35,744 bases of DNA from Acidovorax sp. CF316 (GTDB lineage: Bacteria > Pseudomonadota > Gammaproteobacteria > Burkholderiales > Burkholderiaceae_C): NCBI RefSeq assembly GCF_000276605.1, contig NZ_AKJX01000103.1:1-35744 (forward strand), written 5' to 3'. Below are positions 35,686-35,744 of this stretch, piece after piece. How positions within the stretch are numbered: the stretch's first letter is position 1; every line of letters starts with the position of its first letter. The notes beneath the pieces were generated by a model. The model saw nothing but the letters and a program-made list of their open reading frames with translations. It did not search any database and was not told the DNA's origin. Both the position numbers and the translations under genes were made by a program.

Positions 35686-35744
35686 ATGAAACAACTGCTG
35701 AAGAACACGTATTTCCGCACCGGCGCAGCCCTGGGTGCTGCCGC
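35686..35744 (+). CDS. N-terminus of an exported or membrane protein (partial at window edge)
   Basis: ATG 35686 with GAGGG six nt upstream opens MKQLLKNTYFRTGAALGAA. A basic start and a small-residue hydrophobic stretch suggest a signal peptide or lipoprotein leader. Only 19 codons are visible and the family cannot be named. Confidence 0.55.
   Translation, partial: MKQLLKNTYFRTGAALGAA

Overview
The window is GC-rich DNA from a Burkholderiales bacterium, most likely Comamonadaceae (Acidovorax/Delftia/Comamonas type). Pointers are an Entner-Doudoroff (ED) set without phosphofructokinase, an Omp32-like porin, a Bug (TctC-family) binding protein, small VOC dioxygenase/FAH enzymes and a CIRCE-controlled groESL. 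The genus is inferred; the gene families are read from the sequence. There are no tRNA, rRNA, CRISPR array, IS element or clear prophage genes.

Bases 1-8.3 kb hold central sugar metabolism: the end of an unidentified small gene, zwf (-) divergent from pgi plus an AGE-family sugar isomerase (+), then an SMP-30 lactonase (-) divergent from overlapping edd-eda (+). Four copies of a 15-bp GTAA..TTAC palindrome mark the two divergent promoter regions (two between zwf and pgi, one in front of edd, one inside the lactonase gene, written with rare codons). They look like HexR-type operators. Bases 8.4-12.8 kb carry a Fur-box TonB-dependent siderophore receptor (+) and groES-groEL (-) with a perfect CIRCE element and an RpoH-like promoter.

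Bases 13-35.3 kb form a catabolic island: an EthD-like protein/FAH hydrolase/VOC dioxygenase operon (-), a flavin monooxygenase (+), a porin (-), an ACMSD-type amidohydrolase (+), a LysR regulator (+), an alpha/beta hydrolase plus Bug protein (+), an Fe-ADH plus aldehyde dehydrogenase operon (-), a lipoprotein amidohydrolase (+), a chemoreceptor (-), a LivKHMGF importer with a terminal alpha/beta hydrolase (-), and a lone type I periplasmic binding protein (-). The enzyme set fits hydroxylation, extradiol ring fission, C-C hydrolysis, decarboxylation and aldehyde/alcohol oxidation of an aromatic substrate. The substrate itself cannot be read from the sequence.

The main discovery is a shared promoter architecture. 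Nine transcription units in the island (eight with all elements, one degenerate) carry GAT-N11-ATC (a LysR-type T-N11-A site), then 17 nt, ATCT, 20 nt, and a -10 block of CCTASSAT type, always in the same 66-bp layout. The inverted repeat is centred near -64 and ATCT lies near -36, the classical positions of the LysR recognition and activation sites. This implies that one LysR-family activator, plausibly the one encoded at 19275-20180, switches on porin, periplasmic capture, transport and degradation as a single regulon.
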